This document shows, piece by piece, positions 26,666 to 36,296 of a DNA stretch of 64,000 nucleotides. The notes below the pieces were generated by a model. That model was not told the origin of the DNA, did no database searches, and saw only the letters and a list, made by a program, of their open reading frames with translations. The stretch covers positions 186,001-250,000 of the forward strand of contig NZ_JAUSUW010000003.1 in the NCBI RefSeq assembly GCF_030814435.1. The letters run 5' to 3'. The stretch is from Peteryoungia aggregata LMG 23059. Its GTDB lineage: Bacteria; Pseudomonadota; Alphaproteobacteria; Rhizobiales; Rhizobiaceae. Every line of letters begins with the position of its first letter. Within the stretch, counting starts at the first letter, position 1. A program made the translations under genes and the position numbers.

Positions 26666-27805
26666 ATGAAGACATTCCGTTTCGGCGTCATCGGTTGCGG
26701 CCTGATGGGACGCGAATTTGCCAGCGCCGCCGCGCGCTGGATGCATCTGACGGACGCCAAGGCGCGGCCGGAGATCGTTGCCGTTTGCGATACCAATCCG
26801 GACCTGATGGGCTGGTTTACGACGCACATTCCCACGGTTCGCCAGACCACCACCGACTACCGCGAACTGCTGGCCAATCCGGATGTCGACGCGATTTATT
26901 GCGCAGTCCCGCATGTCCTGCATGCGGAGTTCTACACGGACATTCTGAAGGCCGGAAAACACCTGCTGGGCGAAAAGCCCTTCGGCATGGACCGGGAGCA
27001 GAACCAGGCGATCATGGCAGTGCTCGCCGAACACCCGGACCTCATCGTTCGCTGCTCATCGGAAATGCCCTACTTCCCCGGCGCCCAGAAGGTCATCGCC
27101 ATGGCGGCCAGTGGGGAGATGGGCGACATTCTCGAGGTCGAAGCCGGCTTCCTGCATTCCTCCGACATCGATCCCATGAAACCAATCAACTGGAAGCGCA
27201 TGGAGCATGTCAACGGTGCTTATGGCTGCATGGGGGATCTCGGCATGCATGTGCTGCATGTGCCGCTGCGGCTTGGCTGGCGACCGGAAACGCTGCATGC
27301 CAACCTCGTGAAGCGGGTCACCGAGCGGCCGGATGGCAAGGGCAACATGGTGCCCTGCACGACCTGGGACAACGCGACGATCAGCAGCCGCGTGCGCACG
27401 GCAGATCAGGACTTTCCGCTGGTCTTGAAGACCTGGCGCATCGCACCGGGCGAATCCAACACCTGGTACATCCGCGTCCTCGGCATGAAGAAGAGCGCCT
27501 TTTTCTCCACCAAACAGCCACGCCAGTGGCAATGGATGGATTACCAGGGCGGCACCCAGTCCTGGAGCACAGAAGACCTCGGCTACGGTTCGGTCTTTCC
27601 AGCCATCACCGGCAAGATCTTCGAATTCGGCTTTGCCGACGCGATCCAGCAGATGTGGGCGGCCTTTCTCGATGAACTGGCAGGCGGCACGTCAAATGGC
27701 TTCCCCTGTGCGAGCCCCGCTGAAGCTGCAGCTCACCACGCCGTGCTGACGGCAGCGCTCGAATCCGGCCTCGAAAACCGGGTCGTCGCTGTCGACTACG
27801 AATGA
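26666..27805 (+). CDS. Gfo/Idh/MocA family sugar dehydrogenase
   Basis: This is a 379-residue protein. The Rossmann motif GVIGCGLMGREFA opens it, and LLGEKPFGMD holds the catalytic Lys of the EKP motif. The C-terminal beta-sheet domain contains HVNGAYGCMGDLGMHVLHVP, with the His/Asp residues expected for substrate binding. Members oxidise or epimerise cyclic sugars with NAD(P). It lies 25 bases after the aldolase gene with GGAGG before the ATG. The sugar is unknown. Confidence 0.9.
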   Translation: MKTFRFGVIGCGLMGREFASAAARWMHLTDAKARPEIVAVCDTNPDLMGWFTTHIPTVRQTTTDYRELLANPDVDAIYCAVPHVLHAEFYTDILKAGKHLLGEKPFGMDREQNQAIMAVLAEHPDLIVRCSSEMPYFPGAQKVIAMAASGEMGDILEVEAGFLHSSDIDPMKPINWKRMEHVNGAYGCMGDLGMHVLHVPLRLGWRPETLHANLVKRVTERPDGKGNMVPCTTWDNATISSRVRTADQDFPLVLKTWRIAPGESNTWYIRVLGMKKSAFFSTKQPRQWQWMDYQGGTQSWSTEDLGYGSVFPAITGKIFEFGFADAIQQMWAAFLDELAGGTSNGFPCASPAEAAAHHAVLTAALESGLENRVVAVDYE

Positions 27806-27814
27806 GGAGCGGCA

Positions 27815-28486
27815 ATGAGACGCTCTGAAATCAACGCAGCATTGCGTTTTGCCATCGAGATGCTCGACACTTGGCACTGGTCTCTTCCCGTCTGGGGCCA
27901 GTGGACCACAGCCGACGTCGCGGCCAATCCCGATGTGACGCACCATCTGCGCAGCCGACAGCTCGGCTGGGACGTCACCGACTTCGGCTCCGGCCGCTTT
28001 GCCGAACAGGGGCTGGTGCTCTTTTGCCTGCGCAACGGCATACTCGGTTTGGCGGGCGAGCGCAGCTATGCCGAAAAGCTGCTCTTCATCCAGGAAGGCC
28101 AGCTGACACCCGCCCATCTGCACAAGGCCAAGCAGGAGGACATCATCAACCGCGCCGGTGGCGATCTCGTCATCGAATTCTGCGCGGCGGATGAGACAGG
28201 TGGAACAACCTCATCCGAAGTGACCGTCCTTGTTGATGGTATCGAACACCAACTTGGCACCTGGGAACCGCTGGTCCTGCATCCCGGCCAGAGCGTGACC
28301 ATTCCCACTGGTCTCTACCACCGCTTTTATGGAGCAAAGGGGACGGGTCCGGTTCTGGTCGGCGAAGTGAGCCAAGTGAACGACGACCGGACGGACAACT
28401 ACTTCCTGGAACCCGTTGGTCGTTTTGCGGCCATTGAGGAGGACGCACCGCCCTTGAGGCCCCTCTGGAACGAGGGAAGCGCCTGA
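27815..28486 (+). CDS. D-lyxose ketol-isomerase-like cupin
   Basis: This 223-residue protein carries a complete cupin motif 1: H101, H103, E108 and G115 in HLHKAKQEDIINRAGG. Motif 2 contributes H169 in GLYHRF. These are the metal ligands of D-lyxose/D-mannose isomerases, which interconvert an aldose and a ketose with manganese. It is longer than the about 180-residue cupins of the simplest members. Nine bases separate it from the dehydrogenase gene. It probably feeds a ketose to the downstream kinase. Confidence 0.85.
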   Translation: MRRSEINAALRFAIEMLDTWHWSLPVWGQWTTADVAANPDVTHHLRSRQLGWDVTDFGSGRFAEQGLVLFCLRNGILGLAGERSYAEKLLFIQEGQLTPAHLHKAKQEDIINRAGGDLVIEFCAADETGGTTSSEVTVLVDGIEHQLGTWEPLVLHPGQSVTIPTGLYHRFYGAKGTGPVLVGEVSQVNDDRTDNYFLEPVGRFAAIEEDAPPLRPLWNEGSA

Positions 28487-29547
28487 TGAGAGCCGGGGAG
28501 GAGGTTCGAAACGGACGCGAGGCGAAGACAGGCGGCGGCATCGTCTGCGTCGGCAACTTCATCGTCGACCGCATTCACACGGTTTCTTACTGGCCCGAGC
28601 AGGGCAGCCTTGCTCATATCCTCCACCAGGATATGGGAGTCGGCGGCGGTGCGGCCAATGTGGTGACCGACCTCGCATCGCTCGGCTTTCACGGCCGGCT
28701 TTCCGTGGCCGGTGCACTGGGAGATGATCGCGACGGCGACTACGTCCGGCAGCGTCATGCAGCGCTCGGCATCAATATCGAAGGGCTTCGCACCCTGCCC
28801 GGCCATGCCACGGCCCATACCCATGTGATGAACGTCCCGGGCCAGAGCCGCACCTTCTTCTATCACGGTGGTTCCAACGACCTTCTGACCGACAGCGCGA
28901 TCGATCCGGCAACCTATGCCGCGAGCGGACACCGGATCTTCTACCTGGGTTACCTGATGCTCCTTCCAGGCCTCGACCGAAGGGACGAAACCGGTTCCTC
29001 CGGAGCAGCCCGTCTTCTGAAGGCGGCACGCGAAGCCGGTCTGACAACCTGCGTCGATTTTGTCTCCAGCGAGGACCCCGCCTTCGCCAACCAGGTCGCC
29101 GTTGCACTGCCCCATTGCGACTACGTGATCGTCAACGAGACGGAGGCCGGACGCGCAACGGGGATCACCGTCAGGGATAAACAGGGTGCGCTCTTGCTGC
29201 CCGCCCTCGAAACCGCGGGGCAAAGACTGCTGGACGGCGGCGTTGTCCAAGGCGTGGTCATCCATGCGCCCGAGCTTTCGATCTGGCTCGCCCCCGGCAG
29301 CGCACCGGTCAGGACAGCGGCCTACCCCGTCGATCCGGCCGAAATCGTCAGCCCTGTCGGTGCCGGCGATGCCTTCTGTGCCGCAGTCTTGTTTGGCCTG
29401 CACGAAGGCTGGCCAATCCCAACCATTTCCGCTGTCGCCCATCGCGCGGCGGTCCATTGTCTCGGTGGTGCGACAGCCACCGACGGCATCCCCGACATGT
29501 CGGTCCTGCTCGCCGAAATCGGCGGCAAGGTCCCGGCAGCCGGATAG
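28486..29547 (+). CDS. PfkB family carbohydrate kinase
   Basis: This 353-residue protein has the ribokinase-like fold. The N-terminal signature is MGVGGGAANVVTDLASLG, and the anion-hole/catalytic segment is SPVGAGDAFCAAVLFGL, whose Asp is the base. It phosphorylates a sugar with ATP, presumably the ketose from the isomerase, before aldol cleavage. The ATG at 28486 overlaps the isomerase stop (TGATG), so translation is coupled. Confidence 0.9.
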   Translation: MRAGEEVRNGREAKTGGGIVCVGNFIVDRIHTVSYWPEQGSLAHILHQDMGVGGGAANVVTDLASLGFHGRLSVAGALGDDRDGDYVRQRHAALGINIEGLRTLPGHATAHTHVMNVPGQSRTFFYHGGSNDLLTDSAIDPATYAASGHRIFYLGYLMLLPGLDRRDETGSSGAARLLKAAREAGLTTCVDFVSSEDPAFANQVAVALPHCDYVIVNETEAGRATGITVRDKQGALLLPALETAGQRLLDGGVVQGVVIHAPELSIWLAPGSAPVRTAAYPVDPAEIVSPVGAGDAFCAAVLFGLHEGWPIPTISAVAHRAAVHCLGGATATDGIPDMSVLLAEIGGKVPAAG

Positions 29548-29605
29548 CAGGCCGGTCATGGCGAGGAGGCCGTGATCGTTCACCAAACCCAAGGGAGGAA
29601 TAAAC

Positions 29606-30553
29606 ATGAGGAAGATCATCATTGCGGCAACGCTCGCGCTTGCAGCGAGCACAGGCATCGCCACCGCACAAGACAAGCCCGTCATCGCCAGCATCGTCTT
29701 CCAGGGCGACCAGTTCATGAAGTCGCTGCAGGCCGGCATGCGGGACGCCGGTGAGAAGGCCGGCGCCGAAGTTCTGGAAATCAACATCGATGGCGATCAG
29801 GCGAAGGAAAGCCAGGCAATCGACACTTATATCGCCCGTAAGGTGAATGCGATCGTCATCGCCCCCGTTTCCGCCAAGAATTCAGCTGCCGCCCTGAAGC
29901 GGGCCCGCGACGCCGGCATCGTCGTCGTCGCCGTCAATGGCGGCCTGACCGAAGCGGGTATTGCCCAGGCAACGTTTTCAACCTCCAACAAGGATCTCGG
30001 CGCCACCACCGGCAAGGCGGCGGCAAGCTTCATCAAGGAGACGCTCGGCGGCAAGGCAAAGGTTGCCATCCTCGGCTTCAAGTCGCTGCTGCCGGAACAG
30101 AGCGGTGAGCGCACCGAAGGCTTCAAGGAAGCCGCAGCAGAGGGCAACAGCATCGATGTCGTGACCGAACAGGACGCCTGGCTGCCGGAAAAGGCCGTCT
30201 CGGTCGCAACCGACATCCTGACGGCCAATGCCGATGTCAACGTCCTCTACGCGGCCAATGAGGGCGGCACCATCGGCGCCATGCAGGCCGTTCGCAACGC
30301 CGGCAAGGCAGGGTCCGTCTATGTCTTCGGCATCGACGGCTCGGAACAGCTGGCCAAAGGCCTGCTCTCCTCCGACAACGTTCTGCAGGCCGTGACCGCC
30401 CAGTCGCCTTTCGACATGGGTGCCAGCGGTGTCAACGCCGCTTTGGCCATCCTGAAGGGTGAAAAGGTTGCAGAGCAGACCTCCGTGCCGACCCTGCTGC
30501 TGTCGCGCACCGATCCGGATGGCGTGAAGGCCTTCGCGGAGTCGCTGAAGTAA
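29606..30553 (+). CDS. RbsB-type sugar-binding protein
   Basis: This 315-residue periplasmic protein has a signal peptide (cleavage after TAQ near residue 22). It shows the ribose/galactose-type binding fold (VIASIVFQGDQFMKSLQAGMRDAGEKAG and VLYAANEGGTIGAMQAVRN). It delivers a monosaccharide to the RbsA/RbsC-type importer encoded next. GAGGAA precedes the ATG. A strong hairpin lies just after its stop. Confidence 0.92.
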   Translation: MRKIIIAATLALAASTGIATAQDKPVIASIVFQGDQFMKSLQAGMRDAGEKAGAEVLEINIDGDQAKESQAIDTYIARKVNAIVIAPVSAKNSAAALKRARDAGIVVVAVNGGLTEAGIAQATFSTSNKDLGATTGKAAASFIKETLGGKAKVAILGFKSLLPEQSGERTEGFKEAAAEGNSIDVVTEQDAWLPEKAVSVATDILTANADVNVLYAANEGGTIGAMQAVRNAGKAGSVYVFGIDGSEQLAKGLLSSDNVLQAVTAQSPFDMGASGVNAALAILKGEKVAEQTSVPTLLLSRTDPDGVKAFAESLK

Positions 30554-30586
30554 GGCCGGCGGAGAGACCTCCATCCCGCTGGACAA

Positions 30587-30622
30587 GGGAGGTGCAGAGC
30601 GCGAGCCGCCTCTGCACCTCCC
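30587..30622 (+). other. Stem-loop after the binding-protein gene
   Basis: A perfect 13-bp stem (GGGAGGTGCAGAG and its complement at 30610-30622) encloses a 10-base loop, between the binding-protein and ATPase genes. No T run follows, so it more likely protects the 3' end of the binding-protein mRNA than ends all transcription. Confidence 0.75.
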
Positions 30623-30658
30623 CCTTCTTCGAAGGCCCCTCGAATGCACGGAGCAAAC

Positions 30659-32161
30659 ATGGCGATCGCGCTCGAACTCAGGCAGCTGACAAAGCACTAC
30701 GGAAGCGTGAAAGCGCTGAACGACTTCACTCATTCCTTCGCGAAGGGGCAGGTGCATGCGCTGCTCGGCAAGAACGGCTCGGGCAAGAGCACCTTCATCA
30801 AGATGCTGGCGGGCGCGGTCCAGCCGACCTCGGGCGAGATCCTGGTCGAGGGCAGGCGCTGCAGTTTCGCGCATCCGTCGGATGCCCTCAAGGCGGGGAT
30901 CGTGACAGTGCATCAGGAGCTCAGCCTTGTGCCGCATCTGACGGTCGCCGAAAACATCTATCTCGGCCGCTTGCCGCGTCATGCCAACACGCCCTTCATC
31001 GACTGGCCCGGGCTGCGGCACCAGGCCAAGGCTCTGCTGGAGGAAATGGGCGCCGGCGACATCGACCCGGGCCAACCGGTTTCAAGCCTCTCGATCGGAC
31101 GCCAGCAACTGATCGAGATCGTCAAGGCGATGTCCCTCAATCCTTCGGTGCTGCAGCTGGATGAGCCGACCTCGGCACTTGCCCAGGCGGAAGTCCAGCA
31201 ATTGTTCACCCTTGTTCGCCGCCTGCGCGACCGTGGCGTGACGATCATCTACATTTCCCACCGTCTGGCCGAACTCGGGGAGATCGCCGATACCGTCACG
31301 GCCTTGCGCGACGGCCAGTTCACGGGCTCCTGTCCGATGGCCGAGGCGACACCTGCCGTCATTCTGGAAATGATGTTCGGCGACATCAAGCCGGCCACGC
31401 GACCGCCGCGTCCGACCGCAGCCGGAGAACCGATCCTGAGTATCCGGAACCTGCGCATCGCGCCTGTGCTCAATGACGTCAGCTTCGATCTGCACCGGGG
31501 CGAAGTGCTTGGCATCGCCGGCATGCTCGGCTCCGGCCGTACCGAATTATTGCGCGCGATCTACGGCGCCGGCCCTGTCGACGGCGGTCAGATCCTGGTG
31601 GATGGCAAGCAAGTCGACAATGTCTCGATACCGGTCATGAAGCGCCTCGGCATCGGCTACACCTCCGAAGACCGCAAGGAGAGCGGGCTGGTCCAGATCC
31701 TCTCCATCCATGCCAATCTCTGCCTTGCCGCCCTGCAGCGTTTCAGCCATCGCGGCTTCATCACCGAACAGCGCGAACGGCCCGCCGTCGACCGCCAGAT
31801 CCGCAACCTGTCAATCAAGATCGGTAATTCGATGCTGCCCGTCTCCAGTCTCTCCGGCGGGAACCAGCAGAAAGTTGTCGTCGGCAACTGGCTCAACAAC
31901 GAACCACGCATCCTGCTCTTCGACGAACCGGGCCGTGGCGTCGATGTTCAGGCAAAGCAGCAGATCTACCAGATCATCTGGTCGCAGGCCGTCGAAGGCC
32001 TGTCGAGCATCGTCGTCTCCACCGAACTGGAAGATCTCGTCGAATGCTGCGACCGCATCCTGATCCTCCGCGACGGCCGCATCGCGCAAGAATTCGTCAA
32101 TGACGGCGTCGATCCCAAGACACTCTATGCCGCCTGCATGGCGCGGCAGACCAACCCATGA
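30659..32161 (+). CDS. RbsA/MglA-type sugar ABC ATPase, two domains
   Basis: This is a 500-residue protein with two fused ATPase domains. The first has Walker A GKNGSGKST and signature SSLSIGRQQLIEI. The second has the usual degenerate Walker A GMLGSGRTELL but a good signature LSGGNQQKVVVGNWL and Walker B ILLFDEPGRGVDV. This is the ribose/xylose/galactose importer class. The ATG at 30659, with GGAGC upstream, is preferred over 30644. Its stop overlaps an ATG of the permease frame. Confidence 0.92.
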   Translation: MAIALELRQLTKHYGSVKALNDFTHSFAKGQVHALLGKNGSGKSTFIKMLAGAVQPTSGEILVEGRRCSFAHPSDALKAGIVTVHQELSLVPHLTVAENIYLGRLPRHANTPFIDWPGLRHQAKALLEEMGAGDIDPGQPVSSLSIGRQQLIEIVKAMSLNPSVLQLDEPTSALAQAEVQQLFTLVRRLRDRGVTIIYISHRLAELGEIADTVTALRDGQFTGSCPMAEATPAVILEMMFGDIKPATRPPRPTAAGEPILSIRNLRIAPVLNDVSFDLHRGEVLGIAGMLGSGRTELLRAIYGAGPVDGGQILVDGKQVDNVSIPVMKRLGIGYTSEDRKESGLVQILSIHANLCLAALQRFSHRGFITEQRERPAVDRQIRNLSIKIGNSMLPVSSLSGGNQQKVVVGNWLNNEPRILLFDEPGRGVDVQAKQQIYQIIWSQAVEGLSSIVVSTELEDLVECCDRILILRDGRIAQEFVNDGVDPKTLYAACMARQTNP

Positions 32162-32175
32162 TTTCGGAGAGGCCG

Positions 32176-33162
32176 ATGACCCGCTCGGGCAACACCTTCG
32201 CGACCTTCGCACGACGCAATTCGATGCTGATCATCCTGATCGCGCTCTACATCCTCGTGGCCTTGACCGCCCGCGGCTTCATGAGCATCGACAACCAGCT
32301 GAACATCCTGCGCACCATTGCCGTACCCGGCATGATCGCCTTTGGCATGACCCTGTTGATCATCGTCGGCGAGATTGACCTCTCCGTCGGCTCGATGGTC
32401 GCCGCCTCAGCCTGCGTGCTCGCCTGGCTGGTCAGCCTGATATCCGGCGGCGCCTTTGAGCCTGGTGTCTGGCATGTCATCCTGGCAGGCCTTCTCACCC
32501 TGGGCTTCGGCGCCTCGGTCGGCATGTTCAACGGCTGGCTGCGCAATCGCTTCATGGTGCCGACCTTCATCTCGTCGCTCGCGATGATGGCGACGCTTGC
32601 CGGCCTCGCCAACCTCATCACCGACGGAACCCCAATCGAATCCTTCCCCTCGTGGTATTACTTCATCGGCAGCGGCCGCATCTTCCATGTCCCCTTCCCC
32701 GTCTATCTGCTGCTAATGGCCTTTGTCGTCACCCATGTGCTCGCCAACTACACAAGCTTCGGCCGCTCCGTTTATGCGATCGGCGGCAATGCCGAGGCGG
32801 CCAGACTGTCCGGTCTACACGTCAACCGCACCCGGACCTGGTGCCTCGTCATCACCAGCCTCTTTGCCGTGGTCGGCGGCATCGTCTATTCCTCGCTTCT
32901 GAATTCTGGCAATCCGACCATCGCCAAGGGTATGGAGCTGGAGGTGATCTCCGCCGTCATCATCGGAGGCGTCAGCCTCTTTGGTGGCAAGGGTTCGATC
33001 TGGGGCGCTTTTGTCGGCGTTCTCTTTCTCGGCGTCCTGCTCAATGCCATGACGCTGTGGGGCTTCAACCCCTATGCCCAGCAAGTGGTGCGCGGGGTCC
33101 TGATCCTCGGCGCCGTCTTCATCAACCTGATCATCGATCGACCGAAAGCAAGCCATGGCTAA
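32176..33162 (+). CDS. RbsC-type sugar ABC permease
   Basis: This 328-residue protein has eight to ten membrane helices and the RbsC-family text GMTLLIIVGEIDLSVGSMVA and YAIGGNAEAARLSGLHVNR in the cytoplasmic coupling region. The ATG at 32176 is preferred because GGAGAGG lies six bases upstream; an ATG at 32158 overlaps the ATPase stop. It completes the importer. No second permease gene is present, so a homodimer is expected. Confidence 0.9.
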   Translation: MTRSGNTFATFARRNSMLIILIALYILVALTARGFMSIDNQLNILRTIAVPGMIAFGMTLLIIVGEIDLSVGSMVAASACVLAWLVSLISGGAFEPGVWHVILAGLLTLGFGASVGMFNGWLRNRFMVPTFISSLAMMATLAGLANLITDGTPIESFPSWYYFIGSGRIFHVPFPVYLLLMAFVVTHVLANYTSFGRSVYAIGGNAEAARLSGLHVNRTRTWCLVITSLFAVVGGIVYSSLLNSGNPTIAKGMELEVISAVIIGGVSLFGGKGSIWGAFVGVLFLGVLLNAMTLWGFNPYAQQVVRGVLILGAVFINLIIDRPKASHG

Positions 33163-34180
33163 AGAGGAACACATCGAGCGCATCTCGATGCGCTGGGATC
33201 GCGGCGAAGCCACCCTGCAAAGCCTTGGCGGCATGCTGGCTCCTGTACACTTCGATCTGGAGGACGGTCGTTCCGTCTCTCCCATGCATGTCGCACCTTG
33301 GCACGACGAGGACATGGACGATCAACCCGGCATCCTGCGCCGGCTGCGCGGCGACTGGCCCTGCGTGCCCTTCGGTTCACAGCCACAGGCACCTCTTCCA
33401 TCGCCCTGGGATGCCGACACCCGACCTGCCGTGTTGCAGGCAACAGAGCAGCATCCGCATGGCTATGGCGCAAACCATCACTGGAGCCTGGGCGAGGCTG
33501 ACGGAAGCCGTCTCACGGCGACCATTCGTTACCCGGGAGACAGCCCCATCGAGATGCTGGCCCGGGAGATCGAGGGAGTCCCCGGGAAAGCTGAAATCAT
33601 CTGCAGCCTGACCATCACGCCTCGCAAGGATTGCCTGCTCCCGATCGGCCTCCACCCGGTCTTCCGGCTGCCGGGCGGTGAAGGCGAGGCCGAACTCGAT
33701 GTGGGGCCGCACAGGGCGGTCTGGTCACATCCCCTAGATGAAGATCCGCCGCTCTCTCTGGTTCAGCCCAACCGCCCCTTTGAGAGCCTTGACGGGCTGT
33801 GGAGCCGGCACGATCGGCCGCTGTCCCTGTCGCGTCTTCCAATGTCCGGCCGTTCTGAAACACTCTTGCTGCTGACCGGCGCAAGCGGCAGGGTCGTCCT
33901 CACCAACAGGGCGGAACGCTACAGTGTCACCTTGCGCTGGGATCCGGCGATCTTCCCCAGCTTGATGCTCTGGATTTCCAATCGCGGCCGCGACTACCGC
34001 CCGTGGAACGGTCGCCATCTTGCGCTCGGTATCGAACCGGTCAGGGCCGCCTTCGACCTCGGCGAAGCCATCTCCGCTGGCCGAAATCCGCTGCGCAATG
34101 CAGGGACGGAAACCGCCTTTGCCTTCAAGGCGGGTGTGCCGCTTTCGACGAGATATGGCATCCGCGTCGATCCGGCTTGA
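33155..34180 (+). CDS. Aldose 1-epimerase-like (mutarotase) protein
   Basis: This 341-residue protein has a galactose-mutarotase-like beta sandwich. The segment LLPIGLHPVFRLPGGEGEAELDV carries a His likely to be catalytic, and LMLWISNRGRDYRPWNGRHLALGIEPVRAAFD near the end supplies the conserved Glu. It would convert the alpha and beta anomers of the imported sugar. It overlaps the permease gene by eight bases, so it is the last gene of the operon, and it converges on the LacI gene. Confidence 0.8.
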   Translation: MAKEEHIERISMRWDRGEATLQSLGGMLAPVHFDLEDGRSVSPMHVAPWHDEDMDDQPGILRRLRGDWPCVPFGSQPQAPLPSPWDADTRPAVLQATEQHPHGYGANHHWSLGEADGSRLTATIRYPGDSPIEMLAREIEGVPGKAEIICSLTITPRKDCLLPIGLHPVFRLPGGEGEAELDVGPHRAVWSHPLDEDPPLSLVQPNRPFESLDGLWSRHDRPLSLSRLPMSGRSETLLLLTGASGRVVLTNRAERYSVTLRWDPAIFPSLMLWISNRGRDYRPWNGRHLALGIEPVRAAFDLGEAISAGRNPLRNAGTETAFAFKAGVPLSTRYGIRVDPA

Positions 34181-34184
34181 GTGT

Positions 34185-35216
34185 TCAGTCCGGATCGGCA
34201 GGAGGTACGGCACCGGTCGTTTCCCTGACCACCAGATGCACCGGAAGGCGGACCAGGGATGCCGGTCTGCGCTCCAGCCCCTGCTGGCGATCGAGAAGAC
34301 GTTCCTCGAGCCGACGCGTTGCCTCAAGGGCGACGTCACGGATCGGCTGGGCGACGGTCGTCAAACGCGGCAAGACATAGGACGCCTCCGGCAGATCGTC
34401 GAAGCCGATGACGGAACAATCCTCCGGCACGCGTCCGCCATTGTCGCGCACGGCATGAATGGCTGCGATTGCCGCGATATCAGAGGTTCCTATGATCGCG
34501 GTGATCTCGCCATGCTCCCGCTGGATCTGCTGTGCCAAGGCATATGTGCCTGCGAAGCTGTGGTCCTCACCGATCGCTTCGACTGCCGGCGGAAGCCCGC
34601 ACTCGTGCAATATCCCGCGAATGCCTTCCAGCCGCAGCTGGATCGGCTGGCTGTGGCCGGGTGCACCGACCACAGCGATATGGCGGTGGCCAAGATCGAC
34701 CAGATGTCTGGTCATGAGGCGTCCGCCTTCGACATGATCAGCCATGAAGACATCATCCGATATGCCGATGAGCTGCCGATCGATGGCGATGATGGGGATG
34801 CCCGATTCGACCAGCGGCTGCAGATGCGAGGTGCCGCCATAAGCGCTGGCCACAATGACGCCTTCGACACGCTGAGCCCTCAGCATCGCGACATAGCGCG
34901 CTTCATGATCCTCGTTTTCGGCTGAAATACAGATCAGTGTGTGGTAACCGCGTTCGAACAGTTCCCGCTCGATGGTATTGGCGAGTATGCCGAAGAAAGG
35001 CACGTCGATGGAGGGGAGCATCAGGCCGACCATCCGGCTGGCCTCGCCCCGGAGCATTCGAGCGCCTTTGCTCGGGGTGTAGTTCAGATCCTTGATGGCG
35101 GTTTCCACCCGCTGGCGAACGTCCAGAGAGACATAGCCACTGTTGTTCAGGACGCGCGAGACGGAGGACACCGAGGTTTCGGCAACCCTGGCTATCGTCC
35201 GAATACTGGTTGTCAT
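34185..35216 (-). CDS. LacI family transcriptional regulator
   Basis: This is a 343-residue protein. The N-terminal LacI helix-turn-helix reads TIARVAETSVSSVSRVLNNSGYVS, followed by the hinge (YTPSKGARMLRGEA) and a periplasmic-binding-protein-like sugar-sensing domain. The ATG at 35216 has AAAGGCGAGG upstream. Only one LacI gene lies in the window, and LacI-type operators flank the aldolase promoter, so this is the likely repressor of the 25.8-34.2 kb operon, with a sugar or sugar phosphate as inducer. Confidence 0.92.
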   Translation of the reverse strand: MTTSIRTIARVAETSVSSVSRVLNNSGYVSLDVRQRVETAIKDLNYTPSKGARMLRGEASRMVGLMLPSIDVPFFGILANTIERELFERGYHTLICISAENEDHEARYVAMLRAQRVEGVIVASAYGGTSHLQPLVESGIPIIAIDRQLIGISDDVFMADHVEGGRLMTRHLVDLGHRHIAVVGAPGHSQPIQLRLEGIRGILHECGLPPAVEAIGEDHSFAGTYALAQQIQREHGEITAIIGTSDIAAIAAIHAVRDNGGRVPEDCSVIGFDDLPEASYVLPRLTTVAQPIRDVALEATRRLEERLLDRQQGLERRPASLVRLPVHLVVRETTGAVPPADPD

Positions 35217-35306
35217 GCCTCGCCTTTCCGCAATGCTCCACAAGGATCGCAGTACGAAGAATTGGCAGCCCCTACAAGTCGCAACTGCTCAAACCACCAT
35301 CGACCC

Positions 35307-36134
35307 CTAGGTGGCGGTGTCCTTTGGGGCGTGCTCATCACCGGAATAGCCCAAGGCGACGGAGGCGCTTGCGCCAGCACTCTTGAGAAGCCGGATGTAT
35401 TCCGGCTTCCGGGCTTCGTCGAAACGGAAGAGCGGGAAGGAGATCGACATCGCAGCGATCGGTTTGCCGAGATAGTTGAAGATCGGGATCGCCATGCAGC
35501 GAACGCCAGCTTCGCTTTCCTCGATCTCCTCGGCAAAACCCAGCTGTCGGGAGCGATGCAGTTCGTCCAGCAGGGCCTCCGGATCGGTAATCGTTCGCGG
35601 TGCCAGCCTGACCAGATCCATCTGCTTCAGCCGTTCGCGGATTTCCTCATCGTCACGCCAGGCCAGAAGCGCCTTGCCCAGGGACGTGCTGTGCAGGGGA
35701 TTGCGCAAACCGAGCGTCGACTTCATCGAAAGACTGTAAGCAGAATCGTATTTGTGGATGTAGACGACCCGCTGGTCGCGATCGTCCAGAATGCCAAGAT
35801 TGATCGATTCTCCGGTTGCACGGGACAGCTTGCCCATGGCCTGATCGGCCACCCGAAGGAGGTCAGCCTGCTCGGTCAGCGACCGCGCCCCGAGGCTGAA
35901 CAGCTTCAGCGTCAATCCATATTTTTCCGTCTCCGGATCCTGTTCGACATAGCCGAGCTCGACCATGGTTTGCAGCAGACGGTGTGCTGTTGTCTTTGAT
36001 GTCATGGCTCTCTGCGCCAGATCGGCGAGCCCGACCCGCTTGTCTTCGACAAGGGCCTCGATGACTGCGAACACCTTGAGGACCGCAGCCACATTCTCTG
36101 ATTTTGGCTCTGATTTCGGGTGAGTGTCAGACAT
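35307..36134 (-). CDS. IclR family transcriptional regulator
   Basis: This 275-residue protein has an N-terminal winged helix (VGLADLAQRAMTSKTTAHRLLQTMVELGYVEQDP) and a C-terminal GAF-like effector domain ending with AMSISFPLFRFDE, as in IclR/KdgR. It diverges from the GH105 operon. Two related CGGAATT palindromes in the shared intergenic region suggest that it controls both itself and that operon. The effector may be a pectin-derived keto sugar, by analogy with KdgR; that part is inference. Confidence 0.92.
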   Translation of the reverse strand: MSDTHPKSEPKSENVAAVLKVFAVIEALVEDKRVGLADLAQRAMTSKTTAHRLLQTMVELGYVEQDPETEKYGLTLKLFSLGARSLTEQADLLRVADQAMGKLSRATGESINLGILDDRDQRVVYIHKYDSAYSLSMKSTLGLRNPLHSTSLGKALLAWRDDEEIRERLKQMDLVRLAPRTITDPEALLDELHRSRQLGFAEEIEESEAGVRCMAIPIFNYLGKPIAAMSISFPLFRFDEARKPEYIRLLKSAGASASVALGYSGDEHAPKDTAT

Positions 36135-36151
36135 GGATGTTCTGCATTTTT

Positions 36152-36166
36152 CGGAATTACATTCTG
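36152..36166. promoter_or_regulatory. Candidate IclR operator A
   Basis: CGGAATTACATTCTG is an imperfect inverted repeat, 18 bases upstream of the iclR-type start. It shares the left half and flanking T run (TTTTTCGGAATT) with operator B near the GH105 gene. Confidence 0.5.
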
Positions 36167-36296
36167 GATTTTTGGGACAATCGTGTCAAGATGCGCGCCA
36201 AGCTGGTGCATGCTCCCGCCCCTGCTCTCAATGGTTTGAATATTGCCTTGAAAATTGCGTGTTGAAAAGTCTTTAGGAGTGTGATTTCTTATTTTC

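Noticed and set aside
28399..29787. Minus-strand frame of 462 codons opposite the PfkB kinase gene
   Set aside because: The plus-strand kinase carries the GAGD signature and is coupled to its neighbours; this frame has no recognisable domain.
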